This document shows, one piece after another, positions 9,037 to 17,756 of a stretch of 64,000 bases of DNA (position 1 is the stretch's first letter; each line of letters begins with the position of its first letter). The translations under genes and the position numbers were made by a program. The stretch spans positions 1-64,000 of the forward strand of contig JAFYYM010000084.1 in the NCBI GenBank assembly GCA_017557535.1. The letters are read 5' to 3'. This DNA is from Bacteroidales bacterium (GTDB taxonomy: Bacteria; Bacteroidota; Bacteroidia; Bacteroidales; UBA932). The notes beneath the pieces are model-generated. The model did not search any database and was not told where the DNA came from. It saw nothing but the letters and a program-made list of their open reading frames with translations.

Positions 9037-9115
9037 TGAATAGTTTTTTCATAGGTTAAGTTTTAGGTTAGAATTGGAACGGCCCTTGCTGAGAAGCACG
9101 GGCCGTTCTTCTTAT
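9037..9115 (+). ncRNA. Candidate small RNA, about 80 nt
   Basis: Transcription from the TATATTTG promoter would start near 9037 and stop at the hairpin 9077-9108 (9 G/C-rich pairs, GAACGGCCC with GGGCCGTTC) followed by TTCTTAT. The unstructured 5' part contains two similar motifs, GGTTAAG and GGTTAG. I find no credible reading frame. The hairpin may also simply terminate the cyclophilin operon. The family is not recognised. Confidence 0.4.
9077..9112 (+). terminator. Intrinsic terminator
   Basis: The 9-bp stem 9077-9085 / 9100-9108 is followed by a short T-rich stretch. It ends transcription from the GH20-cyclophilin operon and/or the candidate small RNA. Confidence 0.75.
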
Positions 9116-9137
9116 ATATTAACAGCGGCTTAAATGA

Positions 9138-9170
9138 AGAATCCCGGCTCTCGAAGAGGGCCGGGATTCT
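9138..9170 (-). terminator. Terminator of the rplM-rpsI-rpsB-tsf operon
   Basis: A perfect 11-bp hairpin (9138-9148 with 9160-9170, AGAATCCCGGC arm) begins 19 bases after the tsf stop codon. The U-tract is weak (TTCTTCATTT on the - strand), so its strength is uncertain. Confidence 0.65.
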
Positions 9171-9188
9171 GTTGATTTAGCGCTGATC

Positions 9189-10181
9189 TTAGTCGTTCAG
9201 TGAGTAACGGCGGAAGGCGACAACCTTCGCGTCTTTGTCGACGGACTTGATATAGTCGGCGACAGAGACCTTCTCATCTGACTGGACGAAATCCTGATTC
9301 TCAAGAGTGTTCTCCTTTAGGAATTTCTGGACACGGCCATTGGCGATGTTCTGAACCATCTGCTCAGGAAGGTTAGCGGCCTTCTCCGCACTGACAGTGG
9401 CGATGATCTCACGGGCCTGGGCAGCCTGCTCAGGGGTGATCCAACCCTTGGCGGTGTTGGACTCGATGTGATCCTCGCTGTCAACGTGCGCAGGGTTGAT
9501 ACCTACCTTCTTAAGGGCGGCATCAACAGCCTTCTGAACCTGCTCATCCTTTGTCTTCTGGATGGCGACGGCACGCTCGTTGTCAATGACTTCCTTAGGG
9601 CAGTCAGCCTCAGAGACTGAAACAGGGCTCATAGCGGTGATCTGCTGGGCGATAGCCCTTCCGAGATCCTCGGGAACAACCTTGTTGAAAGAAACGATAG
9701 CACCAAGCTTACCGTTGAAGTGGACATACTGTCCAACAAACGGAGCCTCGAGAGCGGCATAATATGCGAGAACATGCTTCTCACCGGTCTTACCTGTCTG
9801 GGCGGAAATCTCCTCCTCGACAGTGTGGCCGTTGGAGCAAACGCAAGCCTTAAGAGCCTCAGCATCAGCCGGGAAAGCGGCGATGGCGGCATCAGCGATC
9901 TCAGCGGCAAGAGCCTTGAAATCAGGAGTGGCGGAGACGAAATCGGTCTCGCAGCCAAGGCAGACCAGGATAGCCTTGTCACCGTTGGTACGGACAAGGA
10001 CAGCACCCTCGGTGGTCTCGCGGTCAGCCCTCTTGGCAGCCACGAGCTTACCCTTCTCACGGATGATCTTGACAGCCTCCTCGAAATTGCCGTTAGCCTC
10101 GTTGAGAGCGTTCTTGCAATCCATCATACCGGCGGAGGTCATCTTCCGGAGTTTCATTACGTCTTGTGCGGTAATAGCCAT
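9189..10181 (-). CDS. tsf: Elongation factor Ts
   Basis: This 330-residue nucleotide exchange factor for EF-Tu begins with the UBA-like N-terminus (AQDVMKLRKMTSAGMMDCK) and has the core motif ETDFVSATPDFKAL. It is longer than the E. coli protein (about 283), which is common in Bacteroidetes. It is the last gene of the L13-S9-S2-Ts operon and follows rpsB by 19 bases. Confidence 0.97.
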   Translation of the reverse strand: MAITAQDVMKLRKMTSAGMMDCKNALNEANGNFEEAVKIIREKGKLVAAKRADRETTEGAVLVRTNGDKAILVCLGCETDFVSATPDFKALAAEIADAAIAAFPADAEALKACVCSNGHTVEEEISAQTGKTGEKHVLAYYAALEAPFVGQYVHFNGKLGAIVSFNKVVPEDLGRAIAQQITAMSPVSVSEADCPKEVIDNERAVAIQKTKDEQVQKAVDAALKKVGINPAHVDSEDHIESNTAKGWITPEQAAQAREIIATVSAEKAANLPEQMVQNIANGRVQKFLKENTLENQDFVQSDEKVSVADYIKSVDKDAKVVAFRRYSLND

Positions 10182-10200
10182 AAGTCGTACTTTTTAAAGA

Positions 10201-11070
10201 TTATTCAGCCTTGGGTTCTTCGTCAGCGACGGGGGCCTCGACAGGCTCGGCAGCCGGAGCGGGAGCCTCGGCGGTCACGTCGACGGGCTTGGCGCTCTTG
10301 CGGGCGCGGAGTTTCTTACCTGTAGGATTGACGAGAGCCTCTCCTTCAGCGGTCTCCTCAGTGGCTTCCTTATCCTTCTCAAGCTTACGCTCGCTGAGGC
10401 CTTCCTCTATGGCCTGGCAGAGGATGTTCATCACAAGCTCGATGGACTTGGTGGCGTCATCATTGGCCGGTATCACATAATCAATGGGCGTGGGATCGCA
10501 ACAAGTGTCAACCATTGCGAATACCGGAATGTTCAGACGGTTGGCCTCCTTGACGGCATTGGCCTCTTTCTGGATATCGACAACGAAAAGGGCGGAAGGA
10601 AGACGGCTCATGTCCCTGATGGAACCGAGGTTCTTCTCAAGCTTCTCCCTCTGACGGTTGATCTGAAGACGCTCTCTCTTAGCGAGCTTATCGAAGGTAC
10701 CGTCCTCTTTCATCTTGTCGATGGTGTTCATCTTCTTGACAGCCTTGCGGATGGTCGGGAAATTGGTAAGCATACCGCCCGCCCAGCGCTCGGTAATAGA
10801 TGGCATGTTGACTGCCGTCGCCTTCTCAGCGACTATCTCCTTAGCCTGTTTCTTAGTGGCTACGAAGAGGATCTTGCGGCCGGAGCGAGCAAGCTCTTTC
10901 ATCGCGTCGGCAGCCTCGTCTATCTTGACGATGGTCTTGTGCAGGTCGATAATGTGGATCCCGTTCTTCTGGTCGAAGATGTAGGGAGCCATCTTAGGGT
11001 TCCATTTCCTGGCCAAGTGACCGAAATGTACGCCTGCATCAAGAAGTTCTTGGAAATTTACGCGTGGCAT
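10201..11070 (-). CDS. rpsB: 30S ribosomal protein S2
   Basis: This 289-residue protein starts PRVNFQELLDAGVHFGH and contains the S2 motifs RWAGGMLTNF and NIPVFAMVDTCCDP. I use the ATG at 11070; an in-frame TTG at 11079 gives a longer but less likely start. Residues from about 255 form an Ala/Pro/Glu-rich tail beyond the normal S2 fold. A 175-base structured gap separates it from rpsI, unlike the tight spacing elsewhere in the operon. Confidence 0.97.
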   Translation of the reverse strand: MPRVNFQELLDAGVHFGHLARKWNPKMAPYIFDQKNGIHIIDLHKTIVKIDEAADAMKELARSGRKILFVATKKQAKEIVAEKATAVNMPSITERWAGGMLTNFPTIRKAVKKMNTIDKMKEDGTFDKLAKRERLQINRQREKLEKNLGSIRDMSRLPSALFVVDIQKEANAVKEANRLNIPVFAMVDTCCDPTPIDYVIPANDDATKSIELVMNILCQAIEEGLSERKLEKDKEATEETAEGEALVNPTGKKLRARKSAKPVDVTAEAPAPAAEPVEAPVADEEPKAE

Positions 11071-11245
11071 TTTTCTCAAAAATTAATTTTTTCTGTTTGT
11101 AACTCTTTACTTCAATCCCGCAAGTAGCGGATGTGTCTCCGGTCTCCGGGATTTTCCGCAGTCTCGGCATCCTGCCATGGTGTGGGCCGGATTTGTCGTA
11201 CCGGACTGTGCGAAAAACATAAATCAGTTTGTCTCTTCCCGCAAA
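11071..11245 (-). promoter_or_regulatory. Candidate structured leader of rpsB
   Basis: The 175-base gap inside an otherwise tight ribosomal operon contains, on the - strand, a 7-bp stem (AATCCCG 11153-11147 with CGGGATT 11120-11114) that encloses a second short hairpin (CGGA/TCCG). A weaker AGTTTG/CAAACT hairpin followed by T-rich sequence overlaps the rpsI stop. S2 autoregulatory leaders are known in other phyla. Whether this is one is inference. Confidence 0.4.
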
Positions 11246-11635
11246 CTAACGCTTGCTGAACTGGAAGCGGGCACGTGCGCCAGGCTGACCAGGCTTCTTC
11301 CTCTCGACTTCGCGGGAGTCACGGGTCAGGAAGCCTTCGGCCTTAAGGGCGGAACGGTAAGCCTCTCTGTCGAGATCGCTCAAGGCGCGGGAAATACCGA
11401 GCCTGATAGCTTCCGCCTGGCCTTTGGTGCCACCACCGACCACGTTCACCTTCACGTCAAACTGACCTTCTGTCTTCGTGACGGCGAAAGGCTGATTCAC
11501 GATGTACTGGAGAGAGCCCTCCTTGAAGTATTCCTCAAGGGGACGGTCATTGATCGTGATGTTACCCTTACCGGCAGCGAGATAAACACGAGCGACGGCT
11601 GATTTACGTCTTCCAAGGGCGTTTTTCTGTTCCAT
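11246..11635 (-). CDS. rpsI: 30S ribosomal protein S9
   Basis: This 129-residue protein has [12 protein letters not shown] at the N-terminus, the central [19 protein letters not shown], and the basic C-terminal tail RARFQFSKR that reaches the decoding centre. It is spaced 8 bases after rplM. Confidence 0.98.
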   Translation of the reverse strand: MEQKNALGRRKSAVARVYLAAGKGNITINDRPLEEYFKEGSLQYIVNQPFAVTKTEGQFDVKVNVVGGGTKGQAEAIRLGISRALSDLDREAYRSALKAEGFLTRDSREVERKKPGQPGARARFQFSKR

Positions 11636-11643
11636 TTGCTCTG

Positions 11644-12096
11644 TTAGATTTCGTTCAACTTAATTTCTCTAGGATTCTGCGCCTGGTGCGGATGCTCGGG
11701 GCCGACATAAACATGCAGATTACCGAGAATCTTGTCACCAAGACGTGTCTTGGGGAGCATTCCTTTGACGGATCTCCTCACCAGTTCAGCGGGCCTTTTC
11801 GCGAGAATCTCCCTAGGAGTCGTGAAACGCTGTCCACCAGGATAACCGGTGTAGCGAATGTAGACCCTGTTGTCCATCTTGTCACCCTTGAGAGCCACCT
11901 TCTCGGCGTTGATGACGATGACGTTGTCACCGCAATCCACGTGAGGGGTGAAGCCGGGCTTATTCTTACCGCGGAGGATAAGAGCGACCCTGGAAGCAAG
12001 ACGGCCAAGCGGAAGATCCGTGGCATCAATGACGACCCACTCTTTGTTCACAGTCGCCTTGTTGAGTGAGACTGTTTTGTAGCTAAGTGTGTCCAC
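11644..12096 (-). CDS. rplM: 50S ribosomal protein L13
   Basis: This 150-residue protein has the L13 motifs [32 protein letters not shown] and [11 protein letters not shown]. It is the first gene of rplM-rpsI-rpsB-tsf. A promoter-like box lies about 60 bases upstream. Confidence 0.98.
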   Translation of the reverse strand: MDTLSYKTVSLNKATVNKEWVVIDATDLPLGRLASRVALILRGKNKPGFTPHVDCGDNVIVINAEKVALKGDKMDNRVYIRYTGYPGGQRFTTPREILAKRPAELVRRSVKGMLPKTRLGDKILGNLHVYVGPEHPHQAQNPREIKLNEI

Positions 12097-12156
12097 TGTC
12101 TTGATCTTTAATGGTTTAACATAAATAATTGCGATCCCTACACATCATAGGGGACG

Positions 12157-12164
12157 CAAAGGTA
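12157..12164 (-). promoter_or_regulatory. -7 box of the ribosomal operon
   Basis: TACCTTTG on the - strand matches TAnnTTTG exactly and would start transcription near 12152, leaving a leader of about 55 bases before rplM. A convincing -33 element is not visible. Confidence 0.5.
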
Positions 12165-12186
12165 GCAATTTTTTTTGAAAAAATAG

Positions 12187-12194
12187 TAATTTTG
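12187..12194 (+). promoter_or_regulatory. -7 box of the dus-lpxK operon
   Basis: TAATTTTG matches TAnnTTTG and lies 18 bases ahead of the dus ATG at 12213. It is divergent from the rplM promoter, with AT-rich sequence between. No clear -33 motif is seen. Confidence 0.45.
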
Positions 12195-12212
12195 TGTCCT
12201 ATCGTATTTGAA

Positions 12213-13238
12213 ATGAGGATAGGGAACATCGATCTGGGGGAAAAGCCGGTTCTGCTGGCTCCGATGGAGGACGTCACAGACGCTTCCTTCAGGGGCATTT
12301 GCCGGGAGCAAGGGGCGGATATGGTATACACTGAGTTCATTCCTGCCGAAGGCCTGATCCGCGATGCGAAAAAAGCTTACGCTAAACTCAAGACTTCAGA
12401 TAGTGAAGCTCCGATCGGCATCCAGATATATGGTAGTGACCCTGATGCGATGGTAGAGGCGGCAAAAATGGCCGACCATGCGGACGAGATAGTCGGAGGT
12501 CATGGTTGCGACCTGATTGATATAAACTTCGGCTGTCCTGTCAGCAAGATCGCCGCCCGAGGAGCCGGCTCAGGCATGATGCGGGATCCGGACAAAATGG
12601 TGATGATAACCAAACGTATCGTGGAGGCTGTCAGGAAACCCGTGACCGTAAAGACACGCCTGGGGTGGGATGACAAGAGCAAGATTATCGTGGAACTAGC
12701 TGAGCGTCTGCAAGATTGCGGAATACAAGCTCTTACAGTCCACGGTCGTACCCGCTGCCAGATGTACAAGGGAGAGGCCGACTGGACCTTGATCGGAGAA
12801 GTCAAACACAACCCCAGAATGACCATACCTATCATAGGCAACGGGGATATTGATTCCGCAGCCAAAGCCAAGGATGCTTTCGAACGATATGGCGTCGACG
12901 GAATCATGGTGGCGAGAGCATCTTTCGGTCGTCCTTGGATATTCAAGGAAATCAAGCATTTGCTACAAACAGGTGAAGAGCTTCCGGATCTTGGGATAAG
13001 AGAAAGGGTTGAGCTGGCAAAGAGGCATTTCCGCCTATCCGTCGATCTTAAAGGTGTGCCGGTCGGTGTCTACGAGATGCGCCGCCACTTGAGCTGCTAT
13101 TTCAAAGGCCTCCCCGACTTCAAGGAAACAAGGATGCGTCTGGTCACGGAGCTCAATCCGGATGAGGTCCTGAACATTCTGGACTATATCGCGGAAAAAT
13201 GGGGAGATAATTTTGTATCTTTGTGTCGCGATGCTTGA
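12213..13238 (+). CDS. dusB: tRNA-dihydrouridine synthase, DusB type
   Basis: This 341-residue FMN enzyme reduces uridine to dihydrouridine in the tRNA D-loop. Motifs seen are LLAPMEDVTDASFR, IDINFGCPVSKI (catalytic Cys), TVHGRTRCQMYKGEADW and PIIGNGDI. I use the ATG at 12213 (MRIGNIDLGEKP); an upstream ATG at 12129 would include the promoter region. Its last 8 bases overlap lpxK. Confidence 0.94.
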   Translation: MRIGNIDLGEKPVLLAPMEDVTDASFRGICREQGADMVYTEFIPAEGLIRDAKKAYAKLKTSDSEAPIGIQIYGSDPDAMVEAAKMADHADEIVGGHGCDLIDINFGCPVSKIAARGAGSGMMRDPDKMVMITKRIVEAVRKPVTVKTRLGWDDKSKIIVELAERLQDCGIQALTVHGRTRCQMYKGEADWTLIGEVKHNPRMTIPIIGNGDIDSAAKAKDAFERYGVDGIMVARASFGRPWIFKEIKHLLQTGEELPDLGIRERVELAKRHFRLSVDLKGVPVGVYEMRRHLSCYFKGLPDFKETRMRLVTELNPDEVLNILDYIAEKWGDNFVSLCRDA

Positions 13239-14379
13239 TAGAATCATTCTTCTCCCATACTACCTCACCCTGAAGCTCAGGCACTTCTGCTACGACCACG
13301 GAATACGCAAGGTCAAGACTTGCGAAGTCCCCACTATCTGCGTCGGGAATATCACGGCCGGCGGCACGGGAAAGACCCCACACACTGAGATGATCCTCAG
13401 GACCTTGCTGAAAAGCGACGACTGGGCCTATGAGGACATAGCTGTCCTTTCCAGGGGACACCGCAGATCCACCAGAGGTTTTCAAATCGTGAAAAGGGAC
13501 GGTTCTGTCAAGGAATATGGCGATGAGCCCCTACAAATACAAAAGAAATTTCCCGGAGTGACTGTCGCCGTTGACCGCCACAGGGTTAAAGGTTGCGACA
13601 TACTCTGTCACCCGGAGAAGCTGAAGACCGAGAAAAGAGCGCGTGGATGCGCCGACGCCGAGATAGCCCCCGCTGACCTTATCGTGCTGGATGACGCCTT
13701 CCAATACAGGACACTCAGGGCATATCTCAATATTATCCTCGTAGATTACAACAGACCTGTCCATAAAGACCACTTATTGCCTTTCGGCAGGCTCCGGGAT
13801 CTGCCTGAGAGGCTCTCAGAAGCAGATTTCATTATAGTCTCCAAATGTCCTGCTTACATGGAGGAGATTCAGAAAGTCCAATGGGCTCAGGCTTTCGGTC
13901 TCATGGATTACAATCCCCAGACCTGCAAAGGAACTGATAAGAAAGGTAAGGAGATAATCCTATTGTTCACGACAATCTGGTACAGCTCTCTCAAACCAGT
14001 ATTTGAGGAGGCGGATCCAAGATACGCTTATTCCCAGAAGCTCATCCTGTTCTCCGGGATAGCTAAAGACACTCCTCTCAGGATGTACCTTAGCGACGAG
14101 CACAAGATTGTGAGGCGCTTCCGCTTTGAGGACCATCATAAATACACAAAGGCGGACATCCGCAAAATCATGAGGGCCGTCAAGGAATATCCCACGGCCG
14201 TGGTGGCCACCACAGAGAAAGACTGCCAGAGGATACTGGACCTTAAAAACATCCCTGACGATCTCAAAATCAGGATGTTCCAAGTCCCGATCGAGATCGG
14301 GTTCCTTTCCGAGCATGAGAAGGCGGTCTTCGAGGAGACGCTTCTCGGCGCCCTCGGATCTTTCCACGCCGATTATTAA
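13231..14379 (+). CDS. lpxK: Tetraacyldisaccharide 4'-kinase
   Basis: This 382-residue enzyme phosphorylates the lipid A precursor at the 4' position at the inner membrane. It has the Walker A-like ICVGNITAGGTGKTPHTEM and DLIVLDDAFQYR (DDxFQ motif). I start at the ATG at 13231, which overlaps the dus stop by 8 bases. The N-terminal hydrophobic segment IILLPYYLTLKL fits membrane association. The stop lies inside a 14-base tandem duplication. Confidence 0.95.
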   Translation: MLDRIILLPYYLTLKLRHFCYDHGIRKVKTCEVPTICVGNITAGGTGKTPHTEMILRTLLKSDDWAYEDIAVLSRGHRRSTRGFQIVKRDGSVKEYGDEPLQIQKKFPGVTVAVDRHRVKGCDILCHPEKLKTEKRARGCADAEIAPADLIVLDDAFQYRTLRAYLNIILVDYNRPVHKDHLLPFGRLRDLPERLSEADFIIVSKCPAYMEEIQKVQWAQAFGLMDYNPQTCKGTDKKGKEIILLFTTIWYSSLKPVFEEADPRYAYSQKLILFSGIAKDTPLRMYLSDEHKIVRRFRFEDHHKYTKADIRKIMRAVKEYPTAVVATTEKDCQRILDLKNIPDDLKIRMFQVPIEIGFLSEHEKAVFEETLLGALGSFHADY

Positions 14380-14396
14380 TAACCGATTATTAATAA
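14369..14396. repeat. 14-bp tandem duplication at the lpxK stop
   Basis: CCGATTATTAATAA occurs twice back to back (14369-14382 and 14383-14396). The first copy contains the lpxK stop codon. It looks like a recent replication-slippage duplication. Confidence 0.8.
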
Positions 14397-14424
14397 AAGA
14401 AGGGGCCCCGAAGGGTCCCTTCTT
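14397..14424. terminator. Bidirectional terminator between lpxK and susE-like gene
   Basis: A 12-bp stem with a CGAA tetraloop (one G-T pair) is flanked by A-rich and T-rich sides. It lies between convergent lpxK and the SusCDE-type operon and can serve both. Confidence 0.85.
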
Positions 14425-14441
14425 AATTATGGGATGACTTG

Positions 14442-16055
14442 CTATTTCGTCATCTTGGTGATATCTCCACCCTGGCCACCCTCGTAGGCTCCACCTACGA
14501 TATAGTAGCCCTGACCGGAGATCGTGATTCCGCCGGGAGTGAATGTTCCGAAGAATTCACCATCGTCATAATCATCCGCCTCCTCATCGTAGTGGGCGAT
14601 ATACAATTTGCCACCGGCAAGATCACCAAGGCAGACAGGGCCCTTGAAAGTGACTGTCTTAGCTTCGAAATCAACAGTTCCTTCCATTACGGCATCCGGT
14701 CCCATTCCCCAGATACCAGCGAAAATAGCTGTTGTCTCGTCCTTCTTGGTAACAGTCATCTTGTAAGGATCGCCCTCGAGATCCTGGGCGTTCCACTCAC
14801 CAACGAGCCAATCCCAATCGAGAGTAACCTCGCCGGCCTGATAGTAGAAGGAAGTCACACCAACCTCCTGGACCTCACCATCGGCGACACCACCGACAAC
14901 GATGGTGTACTTCCCGGTCTGAGCGTCCTCAGGAAGAGGTACCCTGACGGTACTACCCTCGAAAGCAACGATGGACTCGTCTTCACCAGCCATCAGAGTC
15001 TCAATGGCGGCCTGGATGTCCTCCTCGCTTTCGCCAGGGACCAATATGGCCACACCACTCTCGAGATCCTCTCCTAAAACGACCTCAGCCTCGCCAAATG
15101 CCACACCCTCAGTGTCAGTGAAGATACCGGCGTAAGTGGCCTCTACGGCGTAGTCCTTAGGATCGTAGCCAGGGAAGATGATGGTTATAGTAGGAGCCGC
15201 AGACTTGTTCCATCCGCCAAGCCCATCCATGTAGTAGAACGGAGCTATCTCGACCACTGCGGGAAGGCCATTGTCTTGCCATACAGCGACTCGGTTGTTC
15301 ACCCAGTTGTTCTCATCGCCACCAGTGGAATTGAATCCACAAGGATGGCAAACATTGATCTTGTCATCGGTATTACCTCCCACACTGGCATAAGTCAAGC
15401 CACTCCAAGTATCGTCATAATAGATGAGGTCAGTCTTGGTCCAAGTCTTGCCTCCCCAGTTTTCGCCAGGTTGAACGACATGGATAACCAAAGTCGCGGA
15501 CTTGCTGCCCATGAAATTCTTGATATGGAACTCGTTGGCATCCAATTCGCTCTGAAGAATCTCAGGAGTCCACTCACCACCGGTCATGTAGCCCTCGGTC
15601 GATTTTCCCTTGCCAAGAGACTTGACAGGAGTAGGATAGTTATAGGTAACCTTGACCTGTGACATACCATAAGGAGTAGTGTCGGAAGAGATGGTGTAAG
15701 TCACCGGATAATTCTTGGCGAAAGTGAACTTGGTCGGATCAATCGGGAAAGACAAAGTGGCCTTGTTGCTACCAGCGTTGAAAGAAGCGGTGGCAGAACC
15801 GGTCGGGGAAATCAGTCCGGACTCATCAGAGACAGAGACAGTCACTGTACCAGCGGATGCGGTCTCAATACGGAACACATCGACCGAGACGGACTTTGTG
15901 TTCTGGTTAATACTGACAGACGAGGCCTCTCCTGTGGAGAAGTAATATTGGGGTCCCTCGGCCTGGGGTCCCGGTTCGTACAAGACCTCATCCTTGCAGG
16001 AAGAAAGGGCTGACATGGCGAAGACCGCCAGGAAAATGTATGCTAATCTTTTCAT
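14442..16055 (-). CDS. SusE/SusF-like surface glycan-binding lipoprotein
   Basis: This 537-residue lipoprotein (signal ending MSALSSC, lipid Cys near residue 20) sits in the usual third position after susC-susD. Residues about 35-145 look like an Ig-like beta domain. The central part is rich in aromatic residues, with motifs such as TWSGLTYASVGG and WNKSAAPTITIIFPGYDP. The C-terminal part (about 420-537, WDWLVGEWNAQDLEGDPYKM to GGDITKMTK) looks like a calycin-type beta barrel. Sequence identity to SusE/F is not obvious; the role in binding glycan at the outer surface is inferred from position and export. The acidic, low-Lys composition is typical of such proteins. It starts 15 bases after susD. 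Confidence 0.7.
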   Translation of the reverse strand: MKRLAYIFLAVFAMSALSSCKDEVLYEPGPQAEGPQYYFSTGEASSVSINQNTKSVSVDVFRIETASAGTVTVSVSDESGLISPTGSATASFNAGSNKATLSFPIDPTKFTFAKNYPVTYTISSDTTPYGMSQVKVTYNYPTPVKSLGKGKSTEGYMTGGEWTPEILQSELDANEFHIKNFMGSKSATLVIHVVQPGENWGGKTWTKTDLIYYDDTWSGLTYASVGGNTDDKINVCHPCGFNSTGGDENNWVNNRVAVWQDNGLPAVVEIAPFYYMDGLGGWNKSAAPTITIIFPGYDPKDYAVEATYAGIFTDTEGVAFGEAEVVLGEDLESGVAILVPGESEEDIQAAIETLMAGEDESIVAFEGSTVRVPLPEDAQTGKYTIVVGGVADGEVQEVGVTSFYYQAGEVTLDWDWLVGEWNAQDLEGDPYKMTVTKKDETTAIFAGIWGMGPDAVMEGTVDFEAKTVTFKGPVCLGDLAGGKLYIAHYDEEADDYDDGEFFGTFTPGGITISGQGYYIVGGAYEGGQGGDITKMTK

Positions 16056-16070
16056 ATTCTTTCGATTGAA

Positions 16071-17738
16071 TTAGAATGTAGTAACCTCGGGAGAATTACC
16101 GTTAGGATAATCCGGATCAGGGTTGTTGGTGCAGTCAACATTGTAGTTGGCCTCAGTCTGCACGATGCAGAGGTTCATCCAATCAGGGGTAGTCTCCTTA
16201 TTGTAACGGTAGTTTTTGTAGTGGTTCGTGCCAGGATAGCTACGGATGATACCCTTCTGGAGACGCTTGATGTCCTTGGTGGCAAGACCCTCGCCCCAGA
16301 ACTCGATCCTACGCTGCCACCAAATCTCGTTGATGAAAGCGGGAGTTGAGGTGTTGAAATAAGCCTCGTTGTGAGTACCGTAGACATATTGAGGGTCACG
16401 GGTCTTGGCGAAAGCTGTGAGGAGCTCGATTCCCTCGGCCTCGTTCATCCTACCAGCGGCCTCGGCCTCGATAAGAACCATTTCCTCAACCCTCATGAGA
16501 GGAACAGCAACGACGAAACCGATGTACTGGTTGTCGCGTCCTGCCTCACCGCCGGCGGTGCGGAACTTGAAGTTTGTACCTCCGTTGGGGTTAGCGTTAC
16601 CCACGTTGGTAGCGTAAATCCAATCGGGATGCTTGGTGTAGGCGGAAAGGGCAGCGATAGCCTCGGCCTCTCCCATCTCGTCTATGGCGAAGTCAGCGTA
16701 GCACATCCTGCGGCAGTCGGTCTCAGGGAGAGTCTCATAGAGGTGACGGTCGATGTGGATCGGACGGCCATAGTTGGCGGCATAACCGCAACCGGATGTA
16801 TTAGGATTGATCTCCATGCACATCCATGAAGCGAAGCTGGAGTCAGCATCGTTGTTCTGGATACAAGGGTTGTCGGACTTGAAAGTAACGCCGAGCATCC
16901 ATGCCGAGTTCGGGGTGTTGAATCCGGTCTCCCAGTCAGTGTACTGGCTAGCTGACATGACAGTATATCCAGACTGAGCCTTCTTCGCGTACTCGCGGGC
17001 CTTAGACCACTCACCCATAAGGAGATAAGCCCTAGCCTTGACACCATAGACGCAGCTCACGTCAGGGAGATACTTGTTAGGCCTGTTGTAACCTGCGAGA
17101 TAAGTCTCAGCCTTGTCAAGGTCGGAAAGGATCTTATCAAACATATCCTTGTTGGAGAGACGGGGATTGTGATAAAGGTCATCAATCGTTGTGGTCTCAC
17201 CCACATAAGGTACAGTCTCAGCGGCGGAATCAATGTAATAAGGCTTCTTGGCGAACATCTGGGCCAGGTCAAGATACCAGTAAGCCCTGAAGAAGTAAGC
17301 TATTCCAACTCCCGCATGCATAGCCGGATCAGGCTCCTCGCCAGCGGAAGAAAGAACGTTGTTGCAAGCCCTGATATGGCCATAGTAGAGAGTCCAAGCG
17401 TACTGGCTGGCGGCGTATGTCGGGCCAAGGGCCTGGATCGTATAGAACTGGTTGAACCAACCGTTGGTAAGGTTAGGCTGGACCAGATCCTGTCCCATGG
17501 AATCCCAAGCAATGAAGAACCTGGTGATACCAAAGTCATTGGCATCAGTGCCTCCACCGTAAGTTGGATAACCGGCGAGGGTCGCGGTGATAGCATCGAC
17601 GAAACGGTCGAAAGCTCCCGGAACCTGAGCCTGGGAAGTGGTGACATAACTTGTCTGAGGGAAGGTCTCCTTGATGCAACCGGTCGCGAAAACGGCGGCG
17701 CAAACAGCTATAAGAGAGAATTTCGCTATATTTTTCAT
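16071..17738 (-). CDS. susD: SusD-family nutrient-binding lipoprotein
   Basis: This 555-residue lipoprotein (FATGC signal) is the lid that captures glycan or peptide ligand for the SusC pore. SusD features include the TPR-rich helical N-terminal half (YYGHIRACNNVLSS, GIAYFFRAYWYLDLAQMFAKKPYY, KARAYLLMGEWSKAREYAKKA) and the C-terminal EIWWQRRIEFWGEGLATKDIKRL. AGGAGG at 17752-17747 lies 8 bases before the ATG at 17738 but only 2 before that at 17744, so I chose 17738. It follows susC by 18 bases. Confidence 0.95.
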   Translation of the reverse strand: MKNIAKFSLIAVCAAVFATGCIKETFPQTSYVTTSQAQVPGAFDRFVDAITATLAGYPTYGGGTDANDFGITRFFIAWDSMGQDLVQPNLTNGWFNQFYTIQALGPTYAASQYAWTLYYGHIRACNNVLSSAGEEPDPAMHAGVGIAYFFRAYWYLDLAQMFAKKPYYIDSAAETVPYVGETTTIDDLYHNPRLSNKDMFDKILSDLDKAETYLAGYNRPNKYLPDVSCVYGVKARAYLLMGEWSKAREYAKKAQSGYTVMSASQYTDWETGFNTPNSAWMLGVTFKSDNPCIQNNDADSSFASWMCMEINPNTSGCGYAANYGRPIHIDRHLYETLPETDCRRMCYADFAIDEMGEAEAIAALSAYTKHPDWIYATNVGNANPNGGTNFKFRTAGGEAGRDNQYIGFVVAVPLMRVEEMVLIEAEAAGRMNEAEGIELLTAFAKTRDPQYVYGTHNEAYFNTSTPAFINEIWWQRRIEFWGEGLATKDIKRLQKGIIRSYPGTNHYKNYRYNKETTPDWMNLCIVQTEANYNVDCTNNPDPDYPNGNSPEVTTF

Positions 17739-17756
17739 AATCATATCCTCCTCAAA

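Noticed and set aside
9135-9176. A 13-codon frame beginning ATGAAGAATCCC
   Set aside because: It lies entirely on the tsf terminator hairpin and has no ribosome site.
12129-12212. Longer N-terminus for the dihydrouridine synthase gene
   Set aside because: The extra 28 codons cover the -7 box and an AT tract. Homology begins at the ATG at 12213.
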